Positions 45,701 to 53,828 of a DNA stretch of 64,000 bases are shown piece after piece. The position numbers were made by a program, and so were the translations under genes. Source of the stretch: an uncultured Bacilli bacterium. GTDB taxonomy: Bacteria > Bacillota_I > Bacilli_A > RF39 > UBA660. Positions within the stretch are counted from its first letter, which is position 1. Each line of letters starts with the position of its first letter. The DNA is taken from positions 310,001-374,000 of the forward strand of contig CAKONC010000001.1 in the NCBI GenBank assembly GCA_934096985.1, in the 5' to 3' direction. The notes beneath the pieces are model-generated. The model was not told the origin of the DNA. It was given only the letters and a program-made list of their open reading frames with translations, and did not search any database.

Positions 45701-47302
45701 TCACTATTTAATGATGATGACGGTAACGCTTTAGGAGCAACTTATTCTTCGGGTTTCGATCTTCCTGATAAAAAATGTCCAAACTGTGGAGAAATGCTAA
45801 AAAAAGATGGCCAAGACATGCCATTTGCAACATTCTTAGGCTTTAATGCTGATAAAGTTCCTGATATTGACTTAAACTTTTCTGATTTGAATCAAGCAAG
45901 TGCCCATGAATATACAAAAGTGCTTTTTGGTGTAGATAATGTTTATCGTGCTGGTACAATTGGTACAGTTGCTGAAAAAACTGCTTATGGTTTTGTTAAA
46001 GGTTATTTCGAAGATAAAGGAATTTTAAATAAAAGTAGTGTTGAAATAGAACGTCTTGCAATGGGATGTACTGGTGTTAAAAGAACAACAGGTCAGCATC
46101 CAGGAGGAATTGTTGTAGTTCCTGATTATATGGAAGTATCAGATTTTACACCTTTCCAGTTCCCAGCAGATGACCCAGAAAGTGCATGGAGAACAACTCA
46201 CTTTGACTATCACTCAATCGAGGAAGACCTTTTAAAGCTTGATATTTTAGGCCATTCTGATCCAACTCAGCTTCGTCTTATTCAAGATTTAAGCAAAACT
46301 GACGTATCAAAAGTTCCTTTAGATGACAAAGATACGATGTCAATATTTTCATCGACAAAAGTTCTTGGAGTAACTAATGAAGAAATTATGTGTCCAACAG
46401 GAACTCTTGGAATTCCAGAATTTGGTACAAACTTTACAATTGGCATGGTAGATGAAACTAAACCTACAACTTTTGCAGAGCTTGTTAAAATTGCAGGACT
46501 TTCTCATGGTACTGATGTTTGGCTTGGTAATGCTCAAGATTTAATAAAAAATAATATTGTACCTTTTAAAGAGGTTATTGGCTGTCGTGACGATATTATG
46601 GTTTATTTAATTTATCATGGCGTTAAACCAATAAAAGCCTTTAAGATAATGGAATTTGTTCGTAAAGGTAAAGCATCAAAAGACCCAGCTACATGGGAAG
46701 AACATAAGAAAACGATGGTCGATGCAGGTATCGAAGATTGGTTTATAAATTCATGTCAAAAAATAAAATATATGTTCCCTAAAGCCCATGCAGCAGCATA
46801 TGTTACAAGTGCATTTAGAATTGCATGGTATAAAGTTCATATGCCAGTGTATTTTTATGCATCATGGTATTCCACTAAAGCAACGGCTTTTGATATTGAA
46901 GCTATGATTGACGGTTATGATGCAATAAAAGAAAAAATTATTGAAATTAAAAATAAAGGTTATGAAGCTACTAATAAAGATAGTGGTACATTAGAATCTT
47001 TAAGTGTTGCACTTGAAATGGCTGCAAGGAAAATAAAAGTAGCACCATTTGATTTATATAAAAGTAAGGGTATGACATTTGATGTTTTAGATGATAACAC
47101 TTTAATACCACCATTTATAACAATTGATGGTCTTGGGGAAACTGTTGCTAAAAATATAGAAAATGAAGCTAAAAAACATCCGTTTATTAGTATTGAAGAT
47201 TTCCAAACTAGATGTAAAGTATCTCAAACTTTGATTGATAAAATGAAAATGATGGGTATTTTTAAAGAAATGCCAGAAAGTAGCCAATTAAGCTTATTTT
47301 AG
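42719..47302 (+). CDS. polC: DNA polymerase III alpha subunit, PolC type
   Basis: 1527 aa Gram-positive leading-strand polymerase. In order: N-terminal domain, OB fold, first half of the PHP domain (VELHAHTMMSQMDGVT), the inserted DEDD 3'-5' exonuclease (VVFDTETTGFNAASGDVMIEIG ... HNAKFDISFIEMA ... HHRADYDAEGT), second half of PHP, then the polymerase core with the zinc-finger cysteines (CLKCQTS ... CPNCGEM) and catalytic PDIDLNFSDLNQ. Full length for the family. Together with the upstream dnaE it supplies both replicative polymerases. Confidence 0.96.
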   Translation: MDNEVQRFFNSIKFSSDLFEGVTVKKVIYIKSKMVYEVILSCPNIIEKVEVDRLFSACKNKIKGEKDCFVTLFYKNIDFDLLEVYLNQIISSFYSDKPSMSDIRVSVSSSGDVNIITHFPIEKKLIENDMNLIVNEFKKYGINDLNITIAVDDNITKKVKEEIENENNVEVKVKVSPMIMGAHVDGEPTKLVNITSEARNQIFEVYVFGVETVERNGKKGPFYINNLKVSDKTDSYLMKIVKFDADENKNIMGKIKTGDWIRVFGSIKMDDYLHSFIIEPRSIEKIASKDVSIKDDAPVKRVELHAHTMMSQMDGVTKVDLGKHTNELVTNAINMGYRGVAITDHNGCQAFPIAYQLISGYNKKIEDKSKHFKGLYGTELTLVDDVVKIVKDPTDADLKTSCYVVFDTETTGFNAASGDVMIEIGAVKIEEGVIIDRFDEFINPGFHIPDNITALTEISDDMVANADTEENVTKRFLVWAGDCPMVAHNAKFDISFIEMAMKKYNLGEFKSTVIDTLELSRSLDRGFARHSLSALVKRYNVPFDEESHHRADYDAEGTALVFHKMIDKLLNEKITKISELQNLVSTEELFKFGRTYHFNAIAINRDGLKNLFKIISLANTTYLYKTPRIPRSKLNELRKGLLIGSGCYESEVFIEARSKASDDLVSIIGFYDYVEVQPPEVYGHLIQTGDFKNEYELENHLKKIIDETKKNGKIIVATGDVHHFSREDKIYREIIINQKVPGGGRHPLAKSNIKNIPSMHFRTTEEMLNDFSFLDKDLAYEIVVENTNKVLDMVDEIEVIIDTHGVPFSPRVRSDDGKSYLDCKRVVTDLVYEKAASWYGKNLPFNIEERIAKELYGDIVYTYWNERLKNENPDISEEELTKETFKNLHETIVEGYDKVISLITEYVEKHWNEEDGEKNEETVKKKVKKSLGGIIGGGFDPIYLIAQRLVKHSNDEGFLVGSRGSVGSSFVATMMGITEVNPLPAHYRCLKCQTSLFNDDDGNALGATYSSGFDLPDKKCPNCGEMLKKDGQDMPFATFLGFNADKVPDIDLNFSDLNQASAHEYTKVLFGVDNVYRAGTIGTVAEKTAYGFVKGYFEDKGILNKSSVEIERLAMGCTGVKRTTGQHPGGIVVVPDYMEVSDFTPFQFPADDPESAWRTTHFDYHSIEEDLLKLDILGHSDPTQLRLIQDLSKTDVSKVPLDDKDTMSIFSSTKVLGVTNEEIMCPTGTLGIPEFGTNFTIGMVDETKPTTFAELVKIAGLSHGTDVWLGNAQDLIKNNIVPFKEVIGCRDDIMVYLIYHGVKPIKAFKIMEFVRKGKASKDPATWEEHKKTMVDAGIEDWFINSCQKIKYMFPKAHAAAYVTSAFRIAWYKVHMPVYFYASWYSTKATAFDIEAMIDGYDAIKEKIIEIKNKGYEATNKDSGTLESLSVALEMAARKIKVAPFDLYKSKGMTFDVLDDNTLIPPFITIDGLGETVAKNIENEAKKHPFISIEDFQTRCKVSQTLIDKMKMMGIFKEMPESSQLSLF

Positions 47303-47314
47303 AAAGGAGTAATT

Positions 47315-47833
47315 ATGGATAATTTTATACCAGATATGTATTATAAAAGTGTATTTGATATAAATTATAAAAAATTAAAAAATATGAAGATTAAGTGTAT
47401 TGCCTTTGATTTAGATAATACACTTGCTTCTTATAAAGAAGATGTTCCTGGAAGAGATATAAAGGAACTTCTTAACATGTTGTCAGATGATTTTAAAATT
47501 ATATTATTTTCAAATGGTACAAAGAAAAGACTTACACCATTTAAGGAGATATTAAATTTAGATACGTCATATAGCTCTCGTAAACCATTTAAGAAAAAAT
47601 ATTTAAAAGTAATGCGTATATATAAATTTAAACCGGAACAAATTGCCTTTGTCGGTGATCAGCTTATAACAGATATTTTAGGAGCAAACAGGGTAGGAAG
47701 TATAAGTATACTAGTTAATCCTGTTGGGGCTTATGAACCAATTACTACAAAAATAAATCGTTTTTTTGAAAAATTCATTTTAAAAAGACTTGCAAAAACT
47801 GGAGTTTTAAAAAAAGGAGCATATTATGAGTAA
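47315..47833 (+). CDS. yqeG: YqeG-family HAD phosphatase
   Basis: 172 aa HAD-superfamily IIIA phosphatase. Motif I is FDLDNTLASYKED, motif II ILFSNGTKKRL, motif III region FKPEQIAFVGDQLITDILGANRVGS. YqeG is the usual upstream neighbour of the ribosome assembly GTPase YqeH in Bacilli, as here. An AAAGGAG site lies before the ATG. Its last codons overlap the start of yqeH by 8 bp. The physiological substrate is unknown. Confidence 0.88.
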   Translation: MDNFIPDMYYKSVFDINYKKLKNMKIKCIAFDLDNTLASYKEDVPGRDIKELLNMLSDDFKIILFSNGTKKRLTPFKEILNLDTSYSSRKPFKKKYLKVMRIYKFKPEQIAFVGDQLITDILGANRVGSISILVNPVGAYEPITTKINRFFEKFILKRLAKTGVLKKGAYYE

Positions 47834-48725
47834 ATGCGTAGGATGTGGAGTAACTCTTCAGTTTGAGGATGAAAAAAAACTTGGTTATGGAGTTATGGGT
47901 TCAAATTTATGTAAAAGATGTTTCGATTTAAAACACTATAATAAAAATGTTGATTTGATTAACTATATTGATAATGAAAATCTTTTAAAACAAATAAATG
48001 AAAAAAAATTATTTACTATATTTTTATGTGATTTAATATCTCTTTCTGACTTAACAATAGATTTGTTTAATAAAATAAAAAACGATAAATTATTTGTTTT
48101 AACTAAAGTTGATATGGTTCCAAAGAATATAAAATATAGTAGTTTAATTAAAACTATTAATGAAGTCTATAATCTAAGTCCAGTGCTTTTTTCTTATAAA
48201 AACAAAAAACTTATAAATGAACTTAAAAACATTATTTTAAGTAAAAAAAATGTGATTATTTCAGGTATAGTTTCATCGGGAAAAAGCACCCTTATAAATA
48301 CACTCTTTGAAAAAGATATTACAACTTCTTATTATCATAATACAACTCTTGATTTTATTAAAATTAATTATGAAGATACTATTATTTTTGATACTCCAGG
48401 GTTTGATACAAAAATTATTACTTCGAAAAGTAAAAATGTTTTAGTAGAAAAAATAGTTAATTTAAAATGTGGGTATGAAATTAGTTTAAATGATATTTCA
48501 TTTAGTACAAAAAATGATGTAAACTTTGTTGTTTTTATGCCAAATACTATAAAAGTTAAAACTAAGAAAAATATAAATGAATATAATGAAAAAGTAATTA
48601 TTCCTAAAAAAAGTGATTTAGTTTTCGAAGAGTTTTTTATATATTTTAAAAATGATGCAATAATTTATTTGAATGATAAAAATTATGTTGTTAGAAAGTC
48701 AATAATAGGTAAGAGTAATGAGTAA
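47826..48725 (+). CDS. yqeH: Ribosome biogenesis GTPase YqeH-like, short
   Basis: 299 aa circularly permuted GTPase required for 30S assembly in Bacilli. A zinc finger opens the protein (CVGCGVTLQ ... LCKRCFDLKHY), and GTPase motifs appear in permuted order: TKVDMVPKN (G4), SGIVSSGKSTLINTLF (G1), DTPGFD (G3). It is clearly shorter than Bacillus YqeH (about 366 aa); the C-terminal RNA-binding domain is reduced. It overlaps yqeG and mutL at its two ends. Confidence 0.87.
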   Translation: MSKCVGCGVTLQFEDEKKLGYGVMGSNLCKRCFDLKHYNKNVDLINYIDNENLLKQINEKKLFTIFLCDLISLSDLTIDLFNKIKNDKLFVLTKVDMVPKNIKYSSLIKTINEVYNLSPVLFSYKNKKLINELKNIILSKKNVIISGIVSSGKSTLINTLFEKDITTSYYHNTTLDFIKINYEDTIIFDTPGFDTKIITSKSKNVLVEKIVNLKCGYEISLNDISFSTKNDVNFVVFMPNTIKVKTKKNINEYNEKVIIPKKSDLVFEEFFIYFKNDAIIYLNDKNYVVRKSIIGKSNE

Positions 48726-50490
48726 AATTAGGGTAATGGATGAAATACTTGCCAATAAAATAGCGGCAGGTGAAGTAATAGAAAAGCTTGCTTCTATAGT
48801 AAAAGAACTTGTTGAAAATAGTATAGATGCAGGTAGTACTAATATAAAAATAGATTTAAAAAATAGTGGAATGGATGAAATAAAAGTTATTGATAATGGA
48901 TCTGGTATGGACGAAGAGGATGCTAAAGAATGCTTTTTAAGACATGCAACTTCCAAAATATATAAAGAAGAAGATTTATATTTTATTGATACCTTGGGTT
49001 TTAGAGGTGAGGCGCTTGCCTCTATAGCATCAGTTTCAGAAATAAATATGCAAACTTGTGATGGGAAAAGTTCAACATATGTTCATATAAAAGGTGGACA
49101 TATTTTGGAGTGTAAGCCCACTCAGGAAAGAGCGGGTACTTTAATAAGCGTAACAAATGTTTTTTATAATACACCCGCAAGGCTTAAATATTTAAAAAGT
49201 GAAGCAAGTGAGCTTGCAAGCATAACAAATTTTGTGGAAAAACTTGCTATATCAGAAAGTAAAATAGCTTTTTGCTTAACAAATAACGACAAAGTTTTAG
49301 TTAAAACAAGTGGAAGTGGTAATTTACTAAAAGTTATTCATGAAATATATGGAGTAAATGTTTCAAGTAATATGCTTGAAATTAAAAATAGTAATAATGA
49401 TTTTTCCATATATGGATTTGTTTGTAAACCTCATATTTTAAAAAGTAATAAAAACCATATGATAACTTTTATAAATAATAGAGTAATAAAAAACTATGAT
49501 ATTAATAATGCAATTGATGATGCGTATTATACGTATAAACCAGAGGGTAAATTTCCCATTGTAATTTTAAATATTGAAACTGATCCTACGGTAGTTGATG
49601 TAAATATTCATCCTACAAAGCAAGATGTTAAAATTTCTAAAATAGGGGATTTAAAAACTCTTATAACAACTACGATAAAAAAAGTATTATATGAAAATCT
49701 ACTTGTAGTAAAGCCTTTAGAGGATGAAAAAACGCAAACTGAGTCATACGAAAATAATCAAAATATAATTAATAACTATGATATAAATTCTATATTTAAA
49801 AATAATAATGTAGTCGAAAATACTGAAGATAAAAAGGTAGAAAAACCTAACCAGTATTTTATGGATTTTGAAGAAAAAACTATTATAAAAAATGCTGAGT
49901 TAAAGTCACTTAAACTTTATCCTGTGGGACTTGCTTTAGGAACATATATTATAGCAGAAAATGAAGATGGTATGTATGTGCTTGATCAGCATGCTGCTTA
50001 TGAAAGAATAAATTATGAAAAATATATGAAAGCATTAAAAGAAAAAACGCCTGTTAAGGTTGGCCTTTTGGTGCCAATTACAATCGAATTTCCGGCATCA
50101 GAATATTCTATTATAAAAAATAAACTTGATGTACTAAGTAGCATAGGCATTGATGCAAGTGAGTTTGGCATAAATACACTTATTATAAAAACACATCCTT
50201 CATATTTAAAAGAGGGTTATGAAGAGGAAAGCGTACGAAAAATAATTGATATTGTAATTAATACTGATAAGGATTTTGATAGAGTTAAGTTCGAAGAAAA
50301 AATAGCTATAACCCTTGCTTGCAAAATGAGCATAAAAGCAAACCATCATATTTCAATGGAAGAAATGGCTTATATACTTGATAATCTAGTTAAATGTGAT
50401 AATCCTTATAATTGTCCTCATGGAAGACCAACAATAATTAAATTTAGTATTTATGATTTAGAAAAAATGTTTAAAAGGGTTATGGATTAA
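48718..50490 (+). CDS. mutL: DNA mismatch repair protein MutL
   Basis: 590 aa. GHKL ATPase motifs in the N-terminal domain: NKIAAGEVI, LVENSIDAGST, DNGSGMDEEDAKECFLRHATSKI, GFRGEALASIASV. The C-terminal endonuclease-type domain has DQHAAYERINYE, ACKMSIKANHH and CPHGRPT, the metal-binding pattern of nicking MutL. It overlaps yqeH by 8 bp. MutS is not in this window. Confidence 0.94.
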   Translation: MSKIRVMDEILANKIAAGEVIEKLASIVKELVENSIDAGSTNIKIDLKNSGMDEIKVIDNGSGMDEEDAKECFLRHATSKIYKEEDLYFIDTLGFRGEALASIASVSEINMQTCDGKSSTYVHIKGGHILECKPTQERAGTLISVTNVFYNTPARLKYLKSEASELASITNFVEKLAISESKIAFCLTNNDKVLVKTSGSGNLLKVIHEIYGVNVSSNMLEIKNSNNDFSIYGFVCKPHILKSNKNHMITFINNRVIKNYDINNAIDDAYYTYKPEGKFPIVILNIETDPTVVDVNIHPTKQDVKISKIGDLKTLITTTIKKVLYENLLVVKPLEDEKTQTESYENNQNIINNYDINSIFKNNNVVENTEDKKVEKPNQYFMDFEEKTIIKNAELKSLKLYPVGLALGTYIIAENEDGMYVLDQHAAYERINYEKYMKALKEKTPVKVGLLVPITIEFPASEYSIIKNKLDVLSSIGIDASEFGINTLIIKTHPSYLKEGYEEESVRKIIDIVINTDKDFDRVKFEEKIAITLACKMSIKANHHISMEEMAYILDNLVKCDNPYNCPHGRPTIIKFSIYDLEKMFKRVMD

Positions 50491-50515
50491 TAATGTCAAA
50501 AAAGTGTCTATAATA

Positions 50516-50544
50516 TTGATTTTACTTTAAATAATAACTATTAT
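50516..50544 (+). promoter_or_regulatory. SigA-type promoter
   Basis: TTGATT (50516-50521), 17 bp spacer, TATTAT (50539-50544), overlapping TATAAT at 50545-50550. It lies just before the unknown gene at 50564. Confidence 0.6.
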
Positions 50545-50563
50545 TATAATAGTGGGTGGTATA

Positions 50564-51406
50564 ATGAAAGAACTAAAAAAAAATTATCAATATGATAATG
50601 GATATTTAATTGATGTAGATGTAAAATCAGATGTGCTAAGAAATGGTTCTGATGAAATTTTAGATAATTTATTTGGACAATTTCCTTATACAACTAATAT
50701 TAATGCTTTAATGTATATTATAAGTGCTCTTACTAAGGGAAGCAAAGAAAGCAAAAAACAATTAACTATAATTAATAATGGAGTGATTGAAGCTCTTGCA
50801 ATTGTAAATGGTGATACTTTAAATAGTTATTATTCAGAAAGAAGTAAAGATGGTCAAAAACTTTATGAAACTAAGTATAGTGCAGAAACTGGGTATAATT
50901 TTAGAGTTTTTGATAGTAAAAATGCTCAAGATATAGTGGAAAAAGAGGTAGCCACTGTGAAAAATTTATCTAAACAATTTATTTTTCCAATGACTAATTT
51001 AGAAAAAGTTATAATAAGTACTTATAAAACAGTTTTTGATGAAGACCCTGACTTTTCTAAAGCAGAATGTAGGTGCAAATGTACATATTTAATATGCATA
51101 TTAAATTTATTAGGAATGCCTATTGATAATCAAATTCATTTTGATATATACAAAGAGTATATTGCATCAGATGAACTTACACAAATTTTTTCAAAGCTTG
51201 CTCCTTTTGGCAGCTTAACAAGTGATTTAAGTTTATCAGAAATTCTTTTAAAACAACTTACGATTATTGCTCCGTTTTTAAATATAGATCCAAAACGATT
51301 AAGTGAATTTGTAATGGCAATTTGCAAGCAAAGATATATTGGTGTTACTCCAAACGAAGAGGACAATAACTTATTGTGTCAAGTTGAAAGTGCTTTAGGT
51401 AGATAA
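50564..51406 (+). CDS. Hypothetical protein (280 aa)
   Basis: Cytosolic, mixed alpha/beta, not recognised. A CRCKCTYLICILNLLG segment near residue 170 contains closely spaced cysteines that could bind a metal. The C-terminal third is helical. The start was placed at ATG 50564, after GGGTGG, rather than at the in-frame GTG 12 bp upstream. It has its own promoter and stands before yceD-rpmF. Confidence 0.6.
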   Translation: MKELKKNYQYDNGYLIDVDVKSDVLRNGSDEILDNLFGQFPYTTNINALMYIISALTKGSKESKKQLTIINNGVIEALAIVNGDTLNSYYSERSKDGQKLYETKYSAETGYNFRVFDSKNAQDIVEKEVATVKNLSKQFIFPMTNLEKVIISTYKTVFDEDPDFSKAECRCKCTYLICILNLLGMPIDNQIHFDIYKEYIASDELTQIFSKLAPFGSLTSDLSLSEILLKQLTIIAPFLNIDPKRLSEFVMAICKQRYIGVTPNEEDNNLLCQVESALGR

Positions 51407-51447
51407 TTTCACATATTTATGTTATACTTTGTTTGAAAGGGATGTTT

Positions 51448-51864
51448 ATGAAATTAGATTTAAGTCCTCTTAATTATAAAAATAAAATTGATATAAATAA
51501 TATTATTTCGTATGATGAACATTTTTTAAAGGGTAGTCCTATAAAAAAACTTGATGATGTTAAGTTTGATGGCTATATTACAAGAAATGACTTTGATGAA
51601 TATAATGCATTTATTCATGTTAACGGTAATATGACAATTTTAGATAGTGTTTCTTTAGAAGAAATAAATTATCCATTTGACTTTGAAATTGATGAAGAAA
51701 TAACAGATTTTATTAAAAATTCACAAAATTGTCTTGATATTATGGAGTTTTTGTGGCAAAATATTGTATTGGAAGTTCCAATTAGATATACTTTGTGTGA
51801 TGCAGATAATTTGAAAGGTGATAATTGGTGCATGATAAGTAATAATAATGAAGGTGGTGAATAA
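51448..51864 (+). CDS. yceD: YceD/DUF177 family protein
   Basis: 138 aa. YceD proteins affect 23S rRNA accumulation and are almost always encoded directly before rpmF, as here (2 bp gap). The C-terminal segment NCLDIMEFLWQNIVLEVPIRYTLC is the recognisable family block. The start was placed at ATG 51448, with AAAGGG 7 bp before it. Confidence 0.85.
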   Translation: MKLDLSPLNYKNKIDINNIISYDEHFLKGSPIKKLDDVKFDGYITRNDFDEYNAFIHVNGNMTILDSVSLEEINYPFDFEIDEEITDFIKNSQNCLDIMEFLWQNIVLEVPIRYTLCDADNLKGDNWCMISNNNEGGE

Positions 51865-51866
51865 AT

Positions 51867-52058
51867 ATGGCAGTTCCTTTTAGAAGAACAAGTAAAACAA
51901 AAAAGAGAATGAGAAGAACTCATTTAAAGAAAGAAGTTGGCGCACTTACAAAATGTCCTAAGTGTGGAAACACTATTCGTCCTCATAGAGCATGTACTAA
52001 ATGTGGAAATTATAACGGTAAAGAAGTAATTACTGTTAATGAAAAAGAAGAAAATTAG
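51867..52058 (+). CDS. rpmF: 50S ribosomal protein L32
   Basis: 63 aa zinc-ribbon ribosomal protein: MAVPFRRTSKTKKRMRRTH, then KCPKCGNTIRPHRACTKCG with both CxxC pairs. It is co-transcribed with yceD. A hairpin terminator follows. Confidence 0.95.
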   Translation: MAVPFRRTSKTKKRMRRTHLKKEVGALTKCPKCGNTIRPHRACTKCGNYNGKEVITVNEKEEN

Positions 52059-52092
52059 TTGTAAAAAACTGTAAAATTTTTAGTGTAAAGTG

Positions 52093-52124
52093 AAAAAAGT
52101 AAATTAATTATTTACTTTTTTTTT
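52093..52124 (+). terminator. Terminator after rpmF
   Basis: AAAAAAGTAAA/TTTACTTTTTT hairpin and T run; the run overlaps the -35 of the mraZ promoter. Confidence 0.75.
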
Positions 52125-52139
52125 GGCTTATAGTATTAT
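52111..52139 (+). promoter_or_regulatory. Promoter of the mraZ operon
   Basis: TTTACT (52111-52116), 17 bp spacer, TATTAT (52134-52139), with the MraZ-box repeats immediately downstream. Confidence 0.5.
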
Positions 52140-52140
52140 T

Positions 52141-52175
52141 ATGGTAGACAGTGGCAAGCTGTGGAAGAAAGTGGG
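52141..52175 (+). promoter_or_regulatory. MraZ-box direct repeats
   Basis: GTGG occurs at 52151, 52161 and 52171, i.e. every 10 bp, with a partial copy (ATGGTAG) at 52141. MraZ is known to bind short direct repeats containing TGG(G) just upstream of its own operon, so this is a likely autoregulatory operator. The last repeat merges with the GTGGGGG ribosome-binding site. Confidence 0.65.
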
Positions 52176-52183
52176 GGATTAAA

Positions 52184-52621
52184 ATGCTTATAGGTGAATT
52201 TCATCATAATATGGATGAAAAAAACAGATTAGTCATTCCTACAAAATATCGTGAAGAACTTGGTGATTCATTTGTTATTACTAGGGGACTTGAAAACTGT
52301 TTATATGCATATTCAAACTCTGAATGGGAAAAACTAGTAAGTAAACTAAGCACTCTCCCATTTAATAAGAAAGACACCCGTATTTTTGCCCGTTCCTTTT
52401 TTTCAGGTGCTTCTGTTTGTGAGTTCGACAAAAGTGGTCGAATAAACATTACCTCCCCATTGGTTAGTTACGCCGGTTTGAAAAATAAATGTGTTATTAT
52501 CGGCGTAAATGACCATCTTGAAATATGGGATGAAGATGCTTTTAATCATTTTTTAGATGATAATGCTTCCTCACTAGAGGATGTTGCGGAGAATTTGTTC
52601 AATGAAAACGATACATTATAG
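52184..52621 (+). CDS. mraZ: Transcriptional regulator MraZ
   Basis: 145 aa, two tandem MraZ/AbrB-type swapped-hairpin domains: GEFHHNMDEKNRLVIPTKYREEL and FDKSGRINITSPLVSYAGL. It begins the division and cell wall cluster and binds its own promoter. GGGGG lies before ATG 52184. It overlaps rsmH by 20 bp. Confidence 0.93.
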   Translation: MLIGEFHHNMDEKNRLVIPTKYREELGDSFVITRGLENCLYAYSNSEWEKLVSKLSTLPFNKKDTRIFARSFFSGASVCEFDKSGRINITSPLVSYAGLKNKCVIIGVNDHLEIWDEDAFNHFLDDNASSLEDVAENLFNENDTL

Positions 52622-53531
52622 TGTTTTATTAAATGAAAGTATTGAAGGTCTAAATATCAAGAATGATGGAGTGTATGTTGATTGCACCTTGGGTTATGCA
52701 GGACATTCTAAGGTTATCTTAGAAAAGATTAAAAAGGGATACTTGTACGCCTTCGATGAAGATGAAAGTGCAACAGAATATTCACAAAACGCACTTGCAT
52801 CTATAGGTGATAACTTTAAGATTTTTAGGAAAAACTTCGTCAACTTAAAAGAAACTTTGAAAACGGAAAATATTAATAAAGTTGACGGAATACTATTTGA
52901 TTTAGGTTTTTCCTCACCACAAATCGACGAAAAGGCCAGGGGGTTTTCCTTTATGTTAGATTCATTTTTGGATATGAGAATGGATAGAACTGCCAAATTA
53001 ACCGCATATGATGTAGTAAATACTTATAGCGCAGATAAACTTACTAAAATATTTTATGAATATGGGGAAGAAAAGTTATCTAAAAGCGTTGCTGCGTCTA
53101 TATGTAGTGAAAGAAAAAATAAAGAAATTAAAACTACTTTTGATTTAGTGGAAGTAATTAAAAAAAGTACTGGATCAAATTATTTTTTCAAAAATCATCC
53201 AGAAAGAAAAATATTTCAAGCAATTAGGATTGAGGTTAATAAGGAACTCGAGGTTTTAGAAAAAGTTCTTCCTGATGCTATCGAACTACTTAATAAAGGT
53301 GGAAGAATATGCGTAATTACATTTCATTCACTTGAAGATAGAATTGTAAAAAAAATATTTAAAAAATATAGTGAACCTGATGAAATTGTAAAAGGAATGA
53401 TTGATATTCCAGATGAATATAAACCAAAAATTAAGATAATAAATAAAAAACCAATTTTGCCAAGTGAGAAAGAACTAAGTGAAAACTCACGTAGTCATAG
53501 TGCAAAATTAAGAATAATAGAAAGGATATAA
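52602..53531 (+). CDS. rsmH: 16S rRNA (cytosine(1402)-N4)-methyltransferase
   Basis: 309 aa SAM-dependent enzyme that methylates C1402 of 16S rRNA. DCTLGYAGHSKVILE (SAM motif), DGILFDLGFSSPQIDEKARGFSF and FHSLEDRIVKKIF are the RsmH signatures. GGAG lies 8 bp before ATG 52602. Second gene of the dcw cluster; 1 bp separates it from ftsL. Confidence 0.94.
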   Translation: MKTIHYSVLLNESIEGLNIKNDGVYVDCTLGYAGHSKVILEKIKKGYLYAFDEDESATEYSQNALASIGDNFKIFRKNFVNLKETLKTENINKVDGILFDLGFSSPQIDEKARGFSFMLDSFLDMRMDRTAKLTAYDVVNTYSADKLTKIFYEYGEEKLSKSVAASICSERKNKEIKTTFDLVEVIKKSTGSNYFFKNHPERKIFQAIRIEVNKELEVLEKVLPDAIELLNKGGRICVITFHSLEDRIVKKIFKKYSEPDEIVKGMIDIPDEYKPKIKIINKKPILPSEKELSENSRSHSAKLRIIERI

Positions 53532-53532
53532 G

Positions 53533-53826
53533 ATGAGAAAGAAAAACGTTAAAAGAGTTAAACTTCTTAAAGGTGAAAAATTTATGTATTTCATAATAAT
53601 TCTTTTACTGTGCCTTATTCCAATTTTAAATGTATATACATCAAGTATGGTTACTAAAACCAATATAGATGTTGAAAAAATAAAGAAAGATATTGCTAAG
53701 CAAGAGGAAGAAAACGAAAGCTTATCAATGCAAATAGATGAACTTGCATCACTTGATAATATATTTAATGTAGCAAAGGAATATGGCCTTTCTTATGATA
53801 ATTCAAGTATTATACAAGTTAAATAG
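53533..53826 (+). CDS. ftsL: Cell division protein FtsL-like
   Basis: 97 aa bitopic membrane protein: short basic cytosolic segment, one membrane helix (about residues 18-38, MYFIIILLLCLIPILNVYTS) and an extracytoplasmic coiled coil (EKIKKDIAKQEEENESLSMQIDELA). Sequence is not strongly conserved in the family, so the call rests on topology, size and position between rsmH and the transpeptidase. Confidence 0.8.
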   Translation: MRKKNVKRVKLLKGEKFMYFIIILLLCLIPILNVYTSSMVTKTNIDVEKIKKDIAKQEEENESLSMQIDELASLDNIFNVAKEYGLSYDNSSIIQVK

Positions 53827-53828
53827 TT

